Source: CAG-103 sp048217285 (GTDB lineage: Bacteria > Bacillota > Clostridia > Oscillospirales > Oscillospiraceae). From it: DNA of 15,628 bases. Shown here one piece after another: positions 1 through 6,440 of the stretch (position 1 is the first letter of the stretch; each line of letters starts with the position of its first letter). A program made the position numbers and the translations under genes. The notes beneath the pieces are model-generated. The model saw only the letters and a program-made list of their open reading frames with translations, did no database searches and had not been told where the DNA came from. The stretch lies in NCBI GenBank assembly GCA_048217285.1, contig DBFWVW010000106.1, forward strand, positions 1 through 15,628, in the 5' to 3' direction.

Positions 1-178
1 GCTGAACTATATGCTCGACCACAACCGCCACCACGCCGACGAGCTGCACGACATCTGCCACGCGCTGGAGGATGAAGGCAAGACCGAGGCTGCCGCGGCT
101 CTGGCCGAGGCACTGCATGCATTTGACCACGGCAACGACAAGCTTGAAAAAGCCCTCGAGCTTGCCAAACAGGCATAA
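1..178 (+). CDS. C-terminal fragment of a small His-rich helical protein
   Basis: An open frame enters the window at base 2 and runs 58 codons to TAA at 176-178; the 5' part lies outside. The visible peptide is predicted to be almost wholly alpha-helical, rich in Ala, Leu, Glu and His. It has a cluster of histidines near its start (HNRHHADELHDICH) and further His residues in the middle (ALHAFDHGN). Such spacing on a helix could bind a transition metal. The nickel-binding CooT homologue begins 23 bases downstream on the same strand with no terminator between, so the two are probably cotranscribed. I do not recognise the family with certainty. A metal-handling role is inferred from the histidines and the neighbour only. 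Reading-frame confidence is good because the codon use matches the rest of the window. Confidence 0.7.
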   Translation, partial: LNYMLDHNRHHADELHDICHALEDEGKTEAAAALAEALHAFDHGNDKLEKALELAKQA

Positions 179-201
179 CGGGTAAAAAGGAGCGAACAAC
201 C

Positions 202-390
202 ATGTGTCTTTCTGATGCATATGAGATCAAGGACGGAAAACAGAACCTTGTCTGCTCGCGCGTGTGCAACGTATCTGCCGACGGCGAGAACGTCACGCTG
301 ACCGACCTGATGGGGATCCGCAAGATCGTCCCCGGTAAACTGAAGAAAGTGGACCTGATGAGCAATGTTATCCTCATCGAGCCCTGCTGA
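202..390 (+). CDS. CooT-family nickel-binding protein
   Basis: A 62-residue protein starting Met-Cys (MCLSDAYEIKDG), with the short beta-rich pattern typical of the CooT/PF10133 family: a KDG turn, then LTDLMG, a basic stretch (GIRKIVPGKLKKVDL) and a hydrophobic end (NVILIEP). In this family Cys2 is the nickel ligand of a homodimer, and CooT of Rhodospirillum helps deliver nickel to carbon monoxide dehydrogenase. Here Cys2 is present. The length is normal for the family. An AAGGAG Shine-Dalgarno site at 187-192 lies 9 bases before the ATG. It follows the His-rich fragment closely and is followed by a terminator, so it is the last gene of its operon. Whether this organism has CODH or another nickel enzyme cannot be seen here. 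Database entries sometimes call this family RNA-binding; the nickel role is better founded. Confidence 0.85.
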   Translation: MCLSDAYEIKDGKQNLVCSRVCNVSADGENVTLTDLMGIRKIVPGKLKKVDLMSNVILIEPC

Positions 391-404
391 AACGGATCTG
401 CCAG

Positions 405-437
405 CCGGCGCCCGGACCTTTCGGGCGCCGGTTTTGC
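405..437 (+). terminator. Intrinsic terminator after the CooT gene
   Basis: A perfect 10-bp GC stem, CCGGCGCCCG at 405-414 with CGGGCGCCGG at 422-431, with a 7-base loop, is followed by TTTT at 432-435. It begins 15 bases after the CooT stop codon. Confidence 0.9.
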
Positions 438-458
438 GTGTGTCAAAAAGCATTTTCG

Positions 459-491
459 CTGGTGTACGGAACATCCGGACACCGGCTTTTT
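459..491 (+). terminator. Second, weaker terminator-like hairpin upstream of mntP
   Basis: An interrupted hairpin, GGTGT (461-465) and CGG with CCG and ACACC (479-483), has one A/G mismatch and the loop AACAT, and is followed by CTTTTT at 486-491. It lies upstream of the mntP promoter, so it is not in the mntP leader. The simplest reading is a backup terminator that insulates mntP from the CooT operon. Confidence 0.55.
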
Positions 492-515
492 ATGCGCAGA
501 AATTTCAGGTTTTCC

Positions 516-544
516 TTGCATTTTCCTATCCTTTCCTTTATAGT
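516..544 (+). promoter_or_regulatory. Sigma-A promoter of mntP
   Basis: The -35 box TTGCAT (516-521) and -10 box TATAGT (539-544) are separated by exactly 17 bases. Transcription would start near 551, leaving a leader of only about 25 bases before the mntP ATG at 577. That is too short for a yybP-ykoY manganese riboswitch. Confidence 0.75.
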
Positions 545-576
545 TTAGAGAATCTGCGGAAAAGGGACGTGAAGAT

Positions 577-1140
577 ATGGGGTTTTGGGAACTGGTCGTG
601 CTGGCGGTCGGCCTGTCGATGGACGCGTTTGCCGTCTCCATCTGCAAGGGGCTGGCGCTGCAGCGCGTGTCATGGAAGGAATGCTGCATCGCCGGGCTGT
701 GGTTCGGCGGTTTTCAGGCGCTCATGCCGCTGCTGGGCTACCTGCTCGGCACGCAGTTTGAACAGTTCGTCACCTCCGTCGATCACTGGATCGCGTTCGT
801 ACTGCTGGGCATCATCGGCGGCAATATGATCCGCGAGGCGTTGTCCAAGGATGAGGATCAGCTCGATGGCTCACTCGCGTTCAAGGCCATGCTTCTGCTG
901 GCCATCGCAACGAGTATCGACGCGCTCGCCGTCGGCATCACGTTCGCGTGCCTGCCCGGTACGCGCATTGTGCCGGCCGTGGCGCTCATCGGCTTGATCA
1001 CGTTCGTCTTTTCCGCGGCCGGCATCCGGCTCGGCAACGTGGTCGGCCTCCGCTACAAGAATAAGGCAGAGTTCGCCGGCGGCGTGATCCTCATCCTGCT
1101 CGGCACAAAGATCCTGCTCGAACACCTCGGCGTTTTGTAA
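577..1140 (+). CDS. mntP: Manganese efflux pump MntP
   Basis: A 187-residue polytopic membrane protein made of two similar halves, each with the family's acidic membrane motif: GLSMDAFAVSICKGL near residues 12-26 (Asp16) and ATSIDALAVGITFA near 111-124 (Asp115). The length and the six hydrophobic segments fit MntP, which exports Mn2+ from the cytoplasm and protects against manganese excess. A purine-rich GAAAAGGG sits about 10 bases before the ATG. The gene has its own promoter at 516-544 and terminator at 1154-1186, so it is monocistronic. No manganese riboswitch fits in the leader; regulation, if any, would be by a protein binding around the promoter. Identification is firm from the two paired motifs. 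Confidence 0.95.
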   Translation: MGFWELVVLAVGLSMDAFAVSICKGLALQRVSWKECCIAGLWFGGFQALMPLLGYLLGTQFEQFVTSVDHWIAFVLLGIIGGNMIREALSKDEDQLDGSLAFKAMLLLAIATSIDALAVGITFACLPGTRIVPAVALIGLITFVFSAAGIRLGNVVGLRYKNKAEFAGGVILILLGTKILLEHLGVL

Positions 1141-1153
1141 AACAGAGATTTTT

Positions 1154-1186
1154 ACGCCGCAAACCGGCTCGGTTTGCGGCGTTTTT
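1154..1186 (+). terminator. Intrinsic terminator after mntP
   Basis: A perfect 12-bp stem, ACGCCGCAAACC (1154-1165) with GGTTTGCGGCGT (1171-1182), has the loop GGCTC and runs into TTTTT (1182-1186). It starts 14 bases after the mntP stop. Confidence 0.95.
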
Positions 1187-1445
1187 GCGCATATTACGCT
1201 TTTGGAGACAAGTTTTCACACTCACACGAATATGTTGAATCAGCATCAAAAATCCTCCAATTCAGAGAAGTAGAAAACGGAAAATCTGCACAACATTTCC
1301 TTTCACATTTGTTGAAAAAGACAATTTTTTTGCTCCGGAAAAAGATTTGATCAGTTTCTCTTGCGATTTTGTGAAATTTAAGATATAGTTTAAGTCAAGC
1401 GTTCGGTATTAGACTGAAAATTGCTTAATTGAGTGGAGGAACGAC
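1187..1445 (+). other. AT-rich intergenic region upstream of the heptad-stalk protein
   Basis: About 260 bases without a gene, much richer in A and T than the surroundings. It holds the promoter at 1361-1389, a leader of about 50 bases and a GGAGGA ribosome site near 1435-1440. A weak CAACA...TGTTG inverted repeat lies near 1292-1316. I see no tRNA, riboswitch or small ORF that I can support. Confidence 0.6.
1361..1389 (+). promoter_or_regulatory. Sigma-A promoter of the heptad-stalk membrane protein
   Basis: The -35 box TTGCGA (1361-1366), a 17-base spacer and the -10 box TATAGT (1384-1389) put the start near 1396. The -10 box is the same as at mntP. Confidence 0.7.
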
Positions 1446-2942
1446 ATGAAAAAAGTATTACTCACGATCATCAGCGTCTGCCTGATCGCTGCGAGTATCT
1501 TCGGCCTGTTCGCTGGAGTGACCAGCATCAGCGACATCATGAATGTCAAAGAGTACAAAGAAAAAGACGCAGAAGAGGGTCTGGAGTCCATCGATACACT
1601 CGATGCCGGCCTTGACCAGCTGCAGGAGAACGAGGGCACTTATCTTGCCGGTGTGGACACTTACACCGCCGGTCTGATCTCCTACTCCGAAGGCAAATCG
1701 ACGCTCTCCGCGGGCTACGCTGCCTACTACGCCGGCAAGAAGCAGCTTGAGGAAGGCAAAGCTGCCTACGCCGCCGGTAAGAAGCAGATCGAGGACAACA
1801 CGCAGGCTTACAATGAAGGCAAGGCCACCCTCGCCAAGATCGAGCCGCTCATGCCCTACGTCAACCAGTATGTGGAGTTCCGTGACGGCACCATCTCCAA
1901 CCTCGCCGGTTTCTCGACCGCGCAGGCCTGGTTCGTCGCCGTCGTGCGTCCGATCGCGGCCAACATGGGTCTGGTCATTCCGGACAATGTCACCGACCTG
2001 CCGGCTTACGTGCAGAAGATGGTCGCAGACGGCAAGGCGCAGCTCAAGGAGTATGAGGACGGTCTGGTCCAGCTCGCCGAGGCGGAAAAGACCATCGCCG
2101 CCGGTGAAGCTCAGCTCGCCGCAGCCGAGAAGCAGCTCGCTCAGGGCGAAGTGGACCTCGCCAACGGCGGCAATCAGCTGGCCGACGGCAAGAAGCAACT
2201 CAGTGTATTTGAAGACGGCTGCGCCCAGGTCGCTGCCGGCTGCGAGCTTCTGCTCAGCCAGCCCGCTTACATGAACGACGAAGGCAACGGCGACAAGGTC
2301 ATGTGCCCGAGCGTTGCCGACATCCTCAAAGAGCGCTACGGCGACAACTTCTCCATCTGGGAACTCGACGATAACGGTGAGATCCGCGTCGTCAACGGAT
2401 GCCAGTACCTCAACCTTGAAAACTGCCGCGCCGTTGGTCAGGCCGGCCGTGACTACATCTCCGTCTATCAGACCGCTGCCGTCACGAAGGAAGTCATGGG
2501 CAGACTCGGCGTCGTCGCCACGATGCTCATCGCGTCCGTCCTCGGCCTTATCGCTGGCCTGTTCGGCATCCTGTCCGTGATCCGCATCAGCAAGGGCAAG
2601 ATCGTGACTGCCTCCGTCTGCGGCATCATCTCCGCTGTCATCGCCGCTGCCGGCAACGTCATCGGTATGCTCACCGGCTACACCGGCTACACGTTCGCCT
2701 GCCGCTATGGCGAGGCCGGTGCCTACACCTATGAGTTCACAGGTCACACCCAGTTCGTTGCGATCGTCATTCTGGCCGTCGCCGCGATCCTGTTTGCGAT
2801 CATCGCCTCTGTCGTCTCCGGCGCCTACAAGCGCTCCCAGAAGGCCGTCGCCGCTCAGGCTGCCGCCGCTGCCGCTCCCGTGGCCGCTCCGGTTGCTGAG
2901 CCGGTCGCCGCTCCTGCTGCGGATGACAATACCGCTGAATAA
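1446..2942 (+). CDS. Membrane protein with a glycine-heptad stalk (YhgE/Pip-like repeats)
   Basis: A 498-residue protein of unknown function. Residues 4-24 form an N-terminal membrane segment or uncleaved signal. Residues 55-125 are a strict seven-residue repeat, [AE]-G-x-x-x-[YL]-x, with Gly at 55, 69, 76, 83, 90, 97, 104, 111 and 125 and Asn at 62 and 118. A second repeat block lies at about 196-250 (Gly at 206, 220, 234, 241, 248). Between and after them are less regular, possibly globular stretches (130-190, 255-345) with several Cys. Three membrane segments follow (about 352-379, 384-411, 436-459), then an Ala/Pro-rich tail with repeated VAAP/VAEP. The stalk resembles repeats in YhgE/Pip-type proteins and should lie outside the cell. 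GGAGGA precedes the ATG. It has its own promoter and terminator. I assign no function. Confidence 0.85.
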   Translation: MKKVLLTIISVCLIAASIFGLFAGVTSISDIMNVKEYKEKDAEEGLESIDTLDAGLDQLQENEGTYLAGVDTYTAGLISYSEGKSTLSAGYAAYYAGKKQLEEGKAAYAAGKKQIEDNTQAYNEGKATLAKIEPLMPYVNQYVEFRDGTISNLAGFSTAQAWFVAVVRPIAANMGLVIPDNVTDLPAYVQKMVADGKAQLKEYEDGLVQLAEAEKTIAAGEAQLAAAEKQLAQGEVDLANGGNQLADGKKQLSVFEDGCAQVAAGCELLLSQPAYMNDEGNGDKVMCPSVADILKERYGDNFSIWELDDNGEIRVVNGCQYLNLENCRAVGQAGRDYISVYQTAAVTKEVMGRLGVVATMLIASVLGLIAGLFGILSVIRISKGKIVTASVCGIISAVIAAAGNVIGMLTGYTGYTFACRYGEAGAYTYEFTGHTQFVAIVILAVAAILFAIIASVVSGAYKRSQKAVAAQAAAAAAPVAAPVAEPVAAPAADDNTAE

Positions 2943-2956
2943 AGCACAACAGCAAC

Positions 2957-2992
2957 AAAAAATCTCCGGAGTTTGACTCCGGAGATTTTTTT
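2957..2992. terminator. Bidirectional terminator between the stalk protein and ylmH
   Basis: A perfect stem, AATCTCCGGAGT (2961-2972) with ACTCCGGAGATT (2976-2987), has a TTG loop and is flanked by an A-run on the left and a T-run on the right. It therefore carries a U-tract in both transcription directions and serves the two convergent genes. Confidence 0.92.
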
Positions 2993-2994
2993 GC

Positions 2995-3024
2995 GCGTCC
3001 GCGCCAGGGCACCGGCGCGGACGC
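2995..3024. repeat. GC-rich perfect hairpin next to the bidirectional terminator
   Basis: An 11-bp perfect stem, GCGTCCGCGCC (2995-3005) with GGCGCGGACGC (3014-3024), encloses an 8-base loop. On the plus strand it is followed by the pyrimidine stretch TTCTTTTCTTTCC; on the minus strand it precedes the terminator at 2957-2992. It may act as a second plus-strand terminator or protect the 3' end of the ylmH transcript. Confidence 0.6.
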
Positions 3025-3047
3025 TTCTTTTCTTTCCAAAGGTGCGC

Positions 3048-3788
3048 TCACTGCCAGAGCTCTGCCGTGACGAACTGCCGCCCCTTGCGCGACACGCCGC
3101 CGACTTCCGTGACGCTGCCCTTGCCAGCGCCGCGCAGCGACAGCACATCGCCAGGCGCGACCGGCGCGTCCGGCCGCAGACACTCGGCATAATTCAGGTG
3201 CACCGCGCCAGCGCGGATCTGCGCCGCAGCGCTCGTGCGCGAAAGACGGAACATCCCGCTCACGACCGCATCCAGCCGTGCCGACTGCACCGTGAATGTC
3301 ACCGGGCGCACCTTCCGCTCCGGCACCGGCACAGCCGTCAACTCCACGGCCGCCGCCTTCACGCCCGTGCGGCCCACCTGCTCCAGCTCCAGCAGCGCCG
3401 GGGCCACGCTCGGCAGGCAGAATACATATGCGCCATGCTCCTGCACAAGGATGTCACCAACCCATTCGCGCCGGATGCCAAGGCCGAGAATCGCACCGAG
3501 ATAATCCCGGTGGCCGGGCGCGCCGAACGGCGCCGAAAAGTGCACGGCGCACAGATGCTCCGCGGGTTCGAAGTCCTCAGCCGTGAGATAAAACGGCAGG
3601 AAAAATGCGGCCCGCCGCTCACAGTTTTCCCCGCCGCCGTGCAGCATGAGCGTGCAGTCGCGGTGCCGGGCCCAATTCGTGAGCGCGTACTGTTCCGCCG
3701 GGGTCAGAAATGCCGTAGACGTGACCGTCGCCGTGCGCTCACAGCGCTCAGCCAGATCGGCCATGCGGCGCAGAAGATCTTCTTCCAT
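3048..3788 (-). CDS. ylmH: YlmH-family S4-domain RNA-binding protein
   Basis: A 246-residue protein matching the YlmH family from end to end: an alpha/beta N-terminal part, the family core HRDYLGAILGLGIRRE followed by VGDILVQEHGAYVFC at about 93-124, and an S4 RNA-binding domain at about 168-240 (RLDAVVSGMFRLSR, then IRAGAVHLNY). In Bacillus subtilis YlmH binds peptidyl-tRNA-obstructed 50S subunits and can stand in for RqcP in ribosome-associated quality control. The usual setting of ylmH is the ylm/divIVA cluster; here it follows the GTPase-NYN fusion gene. I chose the ATG at 3788, because a near-perfect Shine-Dalgarno GGGAGGTGA (3802-3794) lies 7 bases before it. A GTG at 3797 that overlaps the upstream stop would sit on top of that site. 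Transcription ends at 2957-2992. Confidence 0.93.
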   Translation of the reverse strand: MEEDLLRRMADLAERCERTATVTSTAFLTPAEQYALTNWARHRDCTLMLHGGGENCERRAAFFLPFYLTAEDFEPAEHLCAVHFSAPFGAPGHRDYLGAILGLGIRREWVGDILVQEHGAYVFCLPSVAPALLELEQVGRTGVKAAAVELTAVPVPERKVRPVTFTVQSARLDAVVSGMFRLSRTSAAAQIRAGAVHLNYAECLRPDAPVAPGDVLSLRGAGKGSVTEVGGVSRKGRQFVTAELWQ

Positions 3789-3793
3789 TGCCC

Positions 3794-3802
3794 TCACCTC
3801 CC
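3794..3802 (-). promoter_or_regulatory. Shine-Dalgarno of ylmH embedded in the upstream stop
   Basis: Read on the minus strand, GGG-AGG-TGA is at once the last two codons and stop of the GTPase-NYN gene and a near-consensus ribosome site for ylmH. Ribosomes finishing the first gene stand on the initiation site of the second, which predicts translational coupling and decides the ylmH start. Confidence 0.8.
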
Positions 3803-6352
3803 ATTGATGTCGCGGATGGCGGCCTCGAGCTGCTGCGCCACCTGCGCCAGCTCCTGCCGGAACTCGCGCGCGCTCATGCGCAGCACGCCCGCTCGCAGCG
3901 CCGTGAGCTGGATGAGCGCGTCGGACGTGACGACACGCACCGACTCGTTCTTGCCGATCTCATCGGCGAGCTTTTCCATGTAGGCATCCGCCGTCTCGCC
4001 CTGGCGCGTAAAGACCACGTGCAGGCCGCTGCGGTCAAATTTCTCCCCCTGCCCGCCGGGGACACGGTAGCCGTCGAACACGACTACGACCTCGCGGCGC
4101 GTGAAGGCGGCATAGTTGCTCAGCGCATCCATGAGCCGCTCGCGCGCGGCATCAATGTGGCCGCTGTCGGCCAGCGCGCGCAGCTCGTCCCAGGCGAAAA
4201 TGACATTATAGCCGTCCACGATCACGCGCTCGCGCCGGGGGTGGAACAGCTCGGCGTGCTCGGCCTCATCCGCGCCGGGCGCGGCGTTGCGCACGGGGGC
4301 GGCATACTGCGCGCGGCGGATGGGGCCAAACTCGCGCTGCAGGATCTGCTCCAGCTCCCGGTCGTCAAGATCAAAGCGGCGGCGGAACATCCGCGGCGCC
4401 GGCGGAGCCGCTTCCGCCTTGCCGAAGCCGGTGTCGAGGTGCATATAATCGCGCACGCGATCCCACGGGATGACCGTGCCCGCACCATGGGCGCAAAACA
4501 CGCTGTCCGGCGTGTTGTCGAGGTCGCGTGTGGGGTCGTAGCCGAGCGCTGCAATGACCTCCTGCGCATTGTGGCAGGTATCATAGCCCGCGACGCTGCA
4601 CGAGATGCGCCCGCGCCCGCGGGTGTAGGCTGCGACCTCGGCGGGGTAATCCCGCATCGTGGCCACCGGCGCGCGGCCGGTGAGCACAGCCATGTCGCCG
4701 TGTGTCTCAGGCGAAGAAAATGTGCCGGACATGAGGCGCACGTCGCTGATCGCGCGGCCGATCTGCTCGGCCGGGACCTCGATGCGAAAGGCATAGTACG
4801 GCTCAAGCAGGACACTCTCCGCCTGCATGAGCCCCTGCCGCACGGCACGCCACGTCGCCTGGCGGAAGTCGCCGCCTTCGGTGTGCTTGACGTGCGCGCG
4901 GCCGGCAAGCAGGGTGATCTTGACATCCGTCAGCGGTGCGCCGGTGAGCACGCCGCGGTGACACTTTTCGGCCAGATGCGTCAGGATCAGGCGCTGCCAG
5001 TTGCGATCGAGCACGTCCTCGCTGCAGGAAGTGTCAAACGTCAGGCCCGTGCCGCGCTCGGCGGGCTCGAGCAGGAGGTGCACCTCGGCATAGTGGCGCA
5101 GCGGCTCAAAATGACCCACGCCCTCGACCGGCGCCGCGATCGTCTCCTGATAGAGGATGCGGCCGGAATCGACCTGCACATCCACGTCGAACCGCTCGCG
5201 GATGAGGCTTTTGAGCACCTCGATCTGCACCGTGCCCATAAGCTGGGCGTGGATTTCGCGCAGTGCCTCGTCCCAGACGATGTGCAGCTGCGGATCTTCC
5301 TCCTCAAGCTCACGCAGGCGCGGAAAAAACGCGCGCGCATCCACGTCTGCCGGCAGACCGATGCGGTAGGTCAGCACCGGCTCGAGCGACGGCGGCATGG
5401 ACGCCGCCGCGCTGCCAAGTCCCTGCCCGGGATACGTCTGTGTGAGGCCCTGCACGGCGCACACGCCGCCGGCCGGGACGGTCTCCGCCGGCTCAAATTT
5501 TTCGCCGGAGTAGAGCCGGATGGCGTTCACTTTCTCCTGCACGGGCGTGTCCGCGCCGCGGGGAAAATACGTCAGCGGTGCGCGCACGCGCAGCTGCCCG
5601 CCCGTGACCTTCAGGCACGTAAGGCGGTTTCCCTGCGCATCGCGCATGATCTTGAACACCCGCGCGCCGAATTCCGCCGGGTACACCGGCGGCGCTGCAT
5701 AGCGCGTGAGCGCCGCAAGAAAGGCGTCCACCCCCGTGAGCTTCAGCCCCGAGCCGAACAGGCACGGAAAGAGCTTCCGGCCGTGGATGAGCGCGCGCAC
5801 GGTTTCCTCCGGCAGCGCGCCGGTATCCAGATACTGTTCGAGCGCCGACTCATCGCACAGGGCGATCTGCTCCGGATCGGGGTCGGTGAAGTCCACGCAC
5901 GCGCCGCTCAAATGCGCGCGCAGGTCAGCCATGAGCGCCGTGCGGTCCGCGCCCGGCAGGTCCATCTTCGTCACGAACACGAACACCGGCACCTGGTAAC
6001 GCCGCAGCAGCTGCCAAAGCGTTTCCGTGTGCGCCTGCACGCCGTCCGTGCCGCTGATGACAAGCACAGCATAGTCGAGCACCTGCAGCGTGCGCTCCAT
6101 TTCGGCGGAAAAGTCCACATGGCCCGGCGTGTCGAGCAGCGTGACCGCCGTGTCACCCAGCGTCAGGCGCGCCTGCCGCGAAAAGATCGTAATACCGCGC
6201 GCACGCTCGAGCGCATGCGTGTCCAGGTGCGCGTTTTTGTGATCCACGCGCCCGAGGTCGCGGATCGCGCCCGTCCGGTAGAGCAGCGCCTCGGACAGCG
6301 TCGTCTTCCCGGCGTCCACGTGCGCCAGAATTCCCAAAACCAGTTGCTTCAT
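3794..6352 (-). CDS. Tet(M)/EF-G-like ribosomal GTPase fused to a Rae1/YacP-like NYN endonuclease
   Basis: An 852-residue fusion. Residues 1-240 are a translational GTPase: G1 AHVDAGKT (10-17), G2 RGITI (52-56), G3 DTPGH (74-78), G4 TKMD (128-131, Thr in place of the usual Asn). Domains II-V of the Tet(M)/EF-G kind follow to about 640, ending with the LLEPYYAF...GYDTCHN region. After a linker comes a NYN/PIN nuclease (707-852) closely resembling B. subtilis Rae1: VDGYN (Asp713, Asn716), VVFDGY (Asp760), ETADAY (Asp789), TSD (Asp811). Rae1 cuts mRNA in the ribosomal A site, where Tet(M) also acts, so the fusion could open the A site and cleave there (inference). Tet(M) is about 640 residues; the extra length is the linker and nuclease. 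The ATG at 6352 is preceded by GAGG and starts the G domain directly; longer starts read through a terminator. Automatic pipelines would call it tetracycline resistance. Confidence 0.92.
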   Translation of the reverse strand: MKQLVLGILAHVDAGKTTLSEALLYRTGAIRDLGRVDHKNAHLDTHALERARGITIFSRQARLTLGDTAVTLLDTPGHVDFSAEMERTLQVLDYAVLVISGTDGVQAHTETLWQLLRRYQVPVFVFVTKMDLPGADRTALMADLRAHLSGACVDFTDPDPEQIALCDESALEQYLDTGALPEETVRALIHGRKLFPCLFGSGLKLTGVDAFLAALTRYAAPPVYPAEFGARVFKIMRDAQGNRLTCLKVTGGQLRVRAPLTYFPRGADTPVQEKVNAIRLYSGEKFEPAETVPAGGVCAVQGLTQTYPGQGLGSAAASMPPSLEPVLTYRIGLPADVDARAFFPRLRELEEEDPQLHIVWDEALREIHAQLMGTVQIEVLKSLIRERFDVDVQVDSGRILYQETIAAPVEGVGHFEPLRHYAEVHLLLEPAERGTGLTFDTSCSEDVLDRNWQRLILTHLAEKCHRGVLTGAPLTDVKITLLAGRAHVKHTEGGDFRQATWRAVRQGLMQAESVLLEPYYAFRIEVPAEQIGRAISDVRLMSGTFSSPETHGDMAVLTGRAPVATMRDYPAEVAAYTRGRGRISCSVAGYDTCHNAQEVIAALGYDPTRDLDNTPDSVFCAHGAGTVIPWDRVRDYMHLDTGFGKAEAAPPAPRMFRRRFDLDDRELEQILQREFGPIRRAQYAAPVRNAAPGADEAEHAELFHPRRERVIVDGYNVIFAWDELRALADSGHIDAARERLMDALSNYAAFTRREVVVVFDGYRVPGGQGEKFDRSGLHVVFTRQGETADAYMEKLADEIGKNESVRVVTSDALIQLTALRAGVLRMSAREFRQELAQVAQQLEAAIRDINGR

Positions 6353-6383
6353 AAGCACCTCGTGATCATGCAAGAATGAAAAC

Positions 6384-6412
6384 AGTATACCAAAAAACGC
6401 GGCCGCGGGGAA
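6384..6412 (-). promoter_or_regulatory. Possible extended -10 promoter for the GTPase-NYN operon
   Basis: On the minus strand TGG-TATACT (the -10 at 6389-6384) is an extended -10 box about 32 bases before the ATG. The -35 position (6412-6407) reads TTCCCC, a poor match lying inside the hairpin of the upstream terminator. The leader would be about 25 bases, with no room for the attenuator known from tet(M). Confidence 0.5.
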
Positions 6413-6430
6413 GCCCCCGTGACCGCGTTT
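6392..6430 (-). terminator. Intrinsic terminator after the nucleotidyltransferase gene
   Basis: On the minus strand AAACGCGG (6430-6423) pairs with CCGCGTTT (6402-6395). An inner C/G stem sits around a short loop, and the structure runs into TTTTTT (6397-6392). It begins 10 bases after the stop codon of the gene at 6441-7346. Confidence 0.8.
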
Positions 6431-6440
6431 GCCGTTTTGT

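Noticed and set aside
1458..2747. 429-codon minus-strand open frame opposite the heptad-stalk gene
   Set aside because: It is a shadow whose apparent repeats mirror the heptad repeats of the real gene. It has no ribosome site or promoter.
3789..3797. GTG start for ylmH overlapping the upstream stop
   Set aside because: The Shine-Dalgarno sequence would coincide with the start codon. The ATG at 3788 has the correct 7-base spacing.
3794..6352. Plain tetracycline resistance gene
   Set aside because: The C-terminal NYN nuclease, the altered domain IV loop and the absence of any mobile element argue against a standard acquired tet gene.
3788..6379. 863-codon plus-strand open frame opposite the GTPase-NYN gene
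   Set aside because: It is an antisense shadow produced by high GC at third positions. Its protein is Arg/His/Ala-rich without domains, while the minus-strand frame carries full GTPase and NYN motifs.
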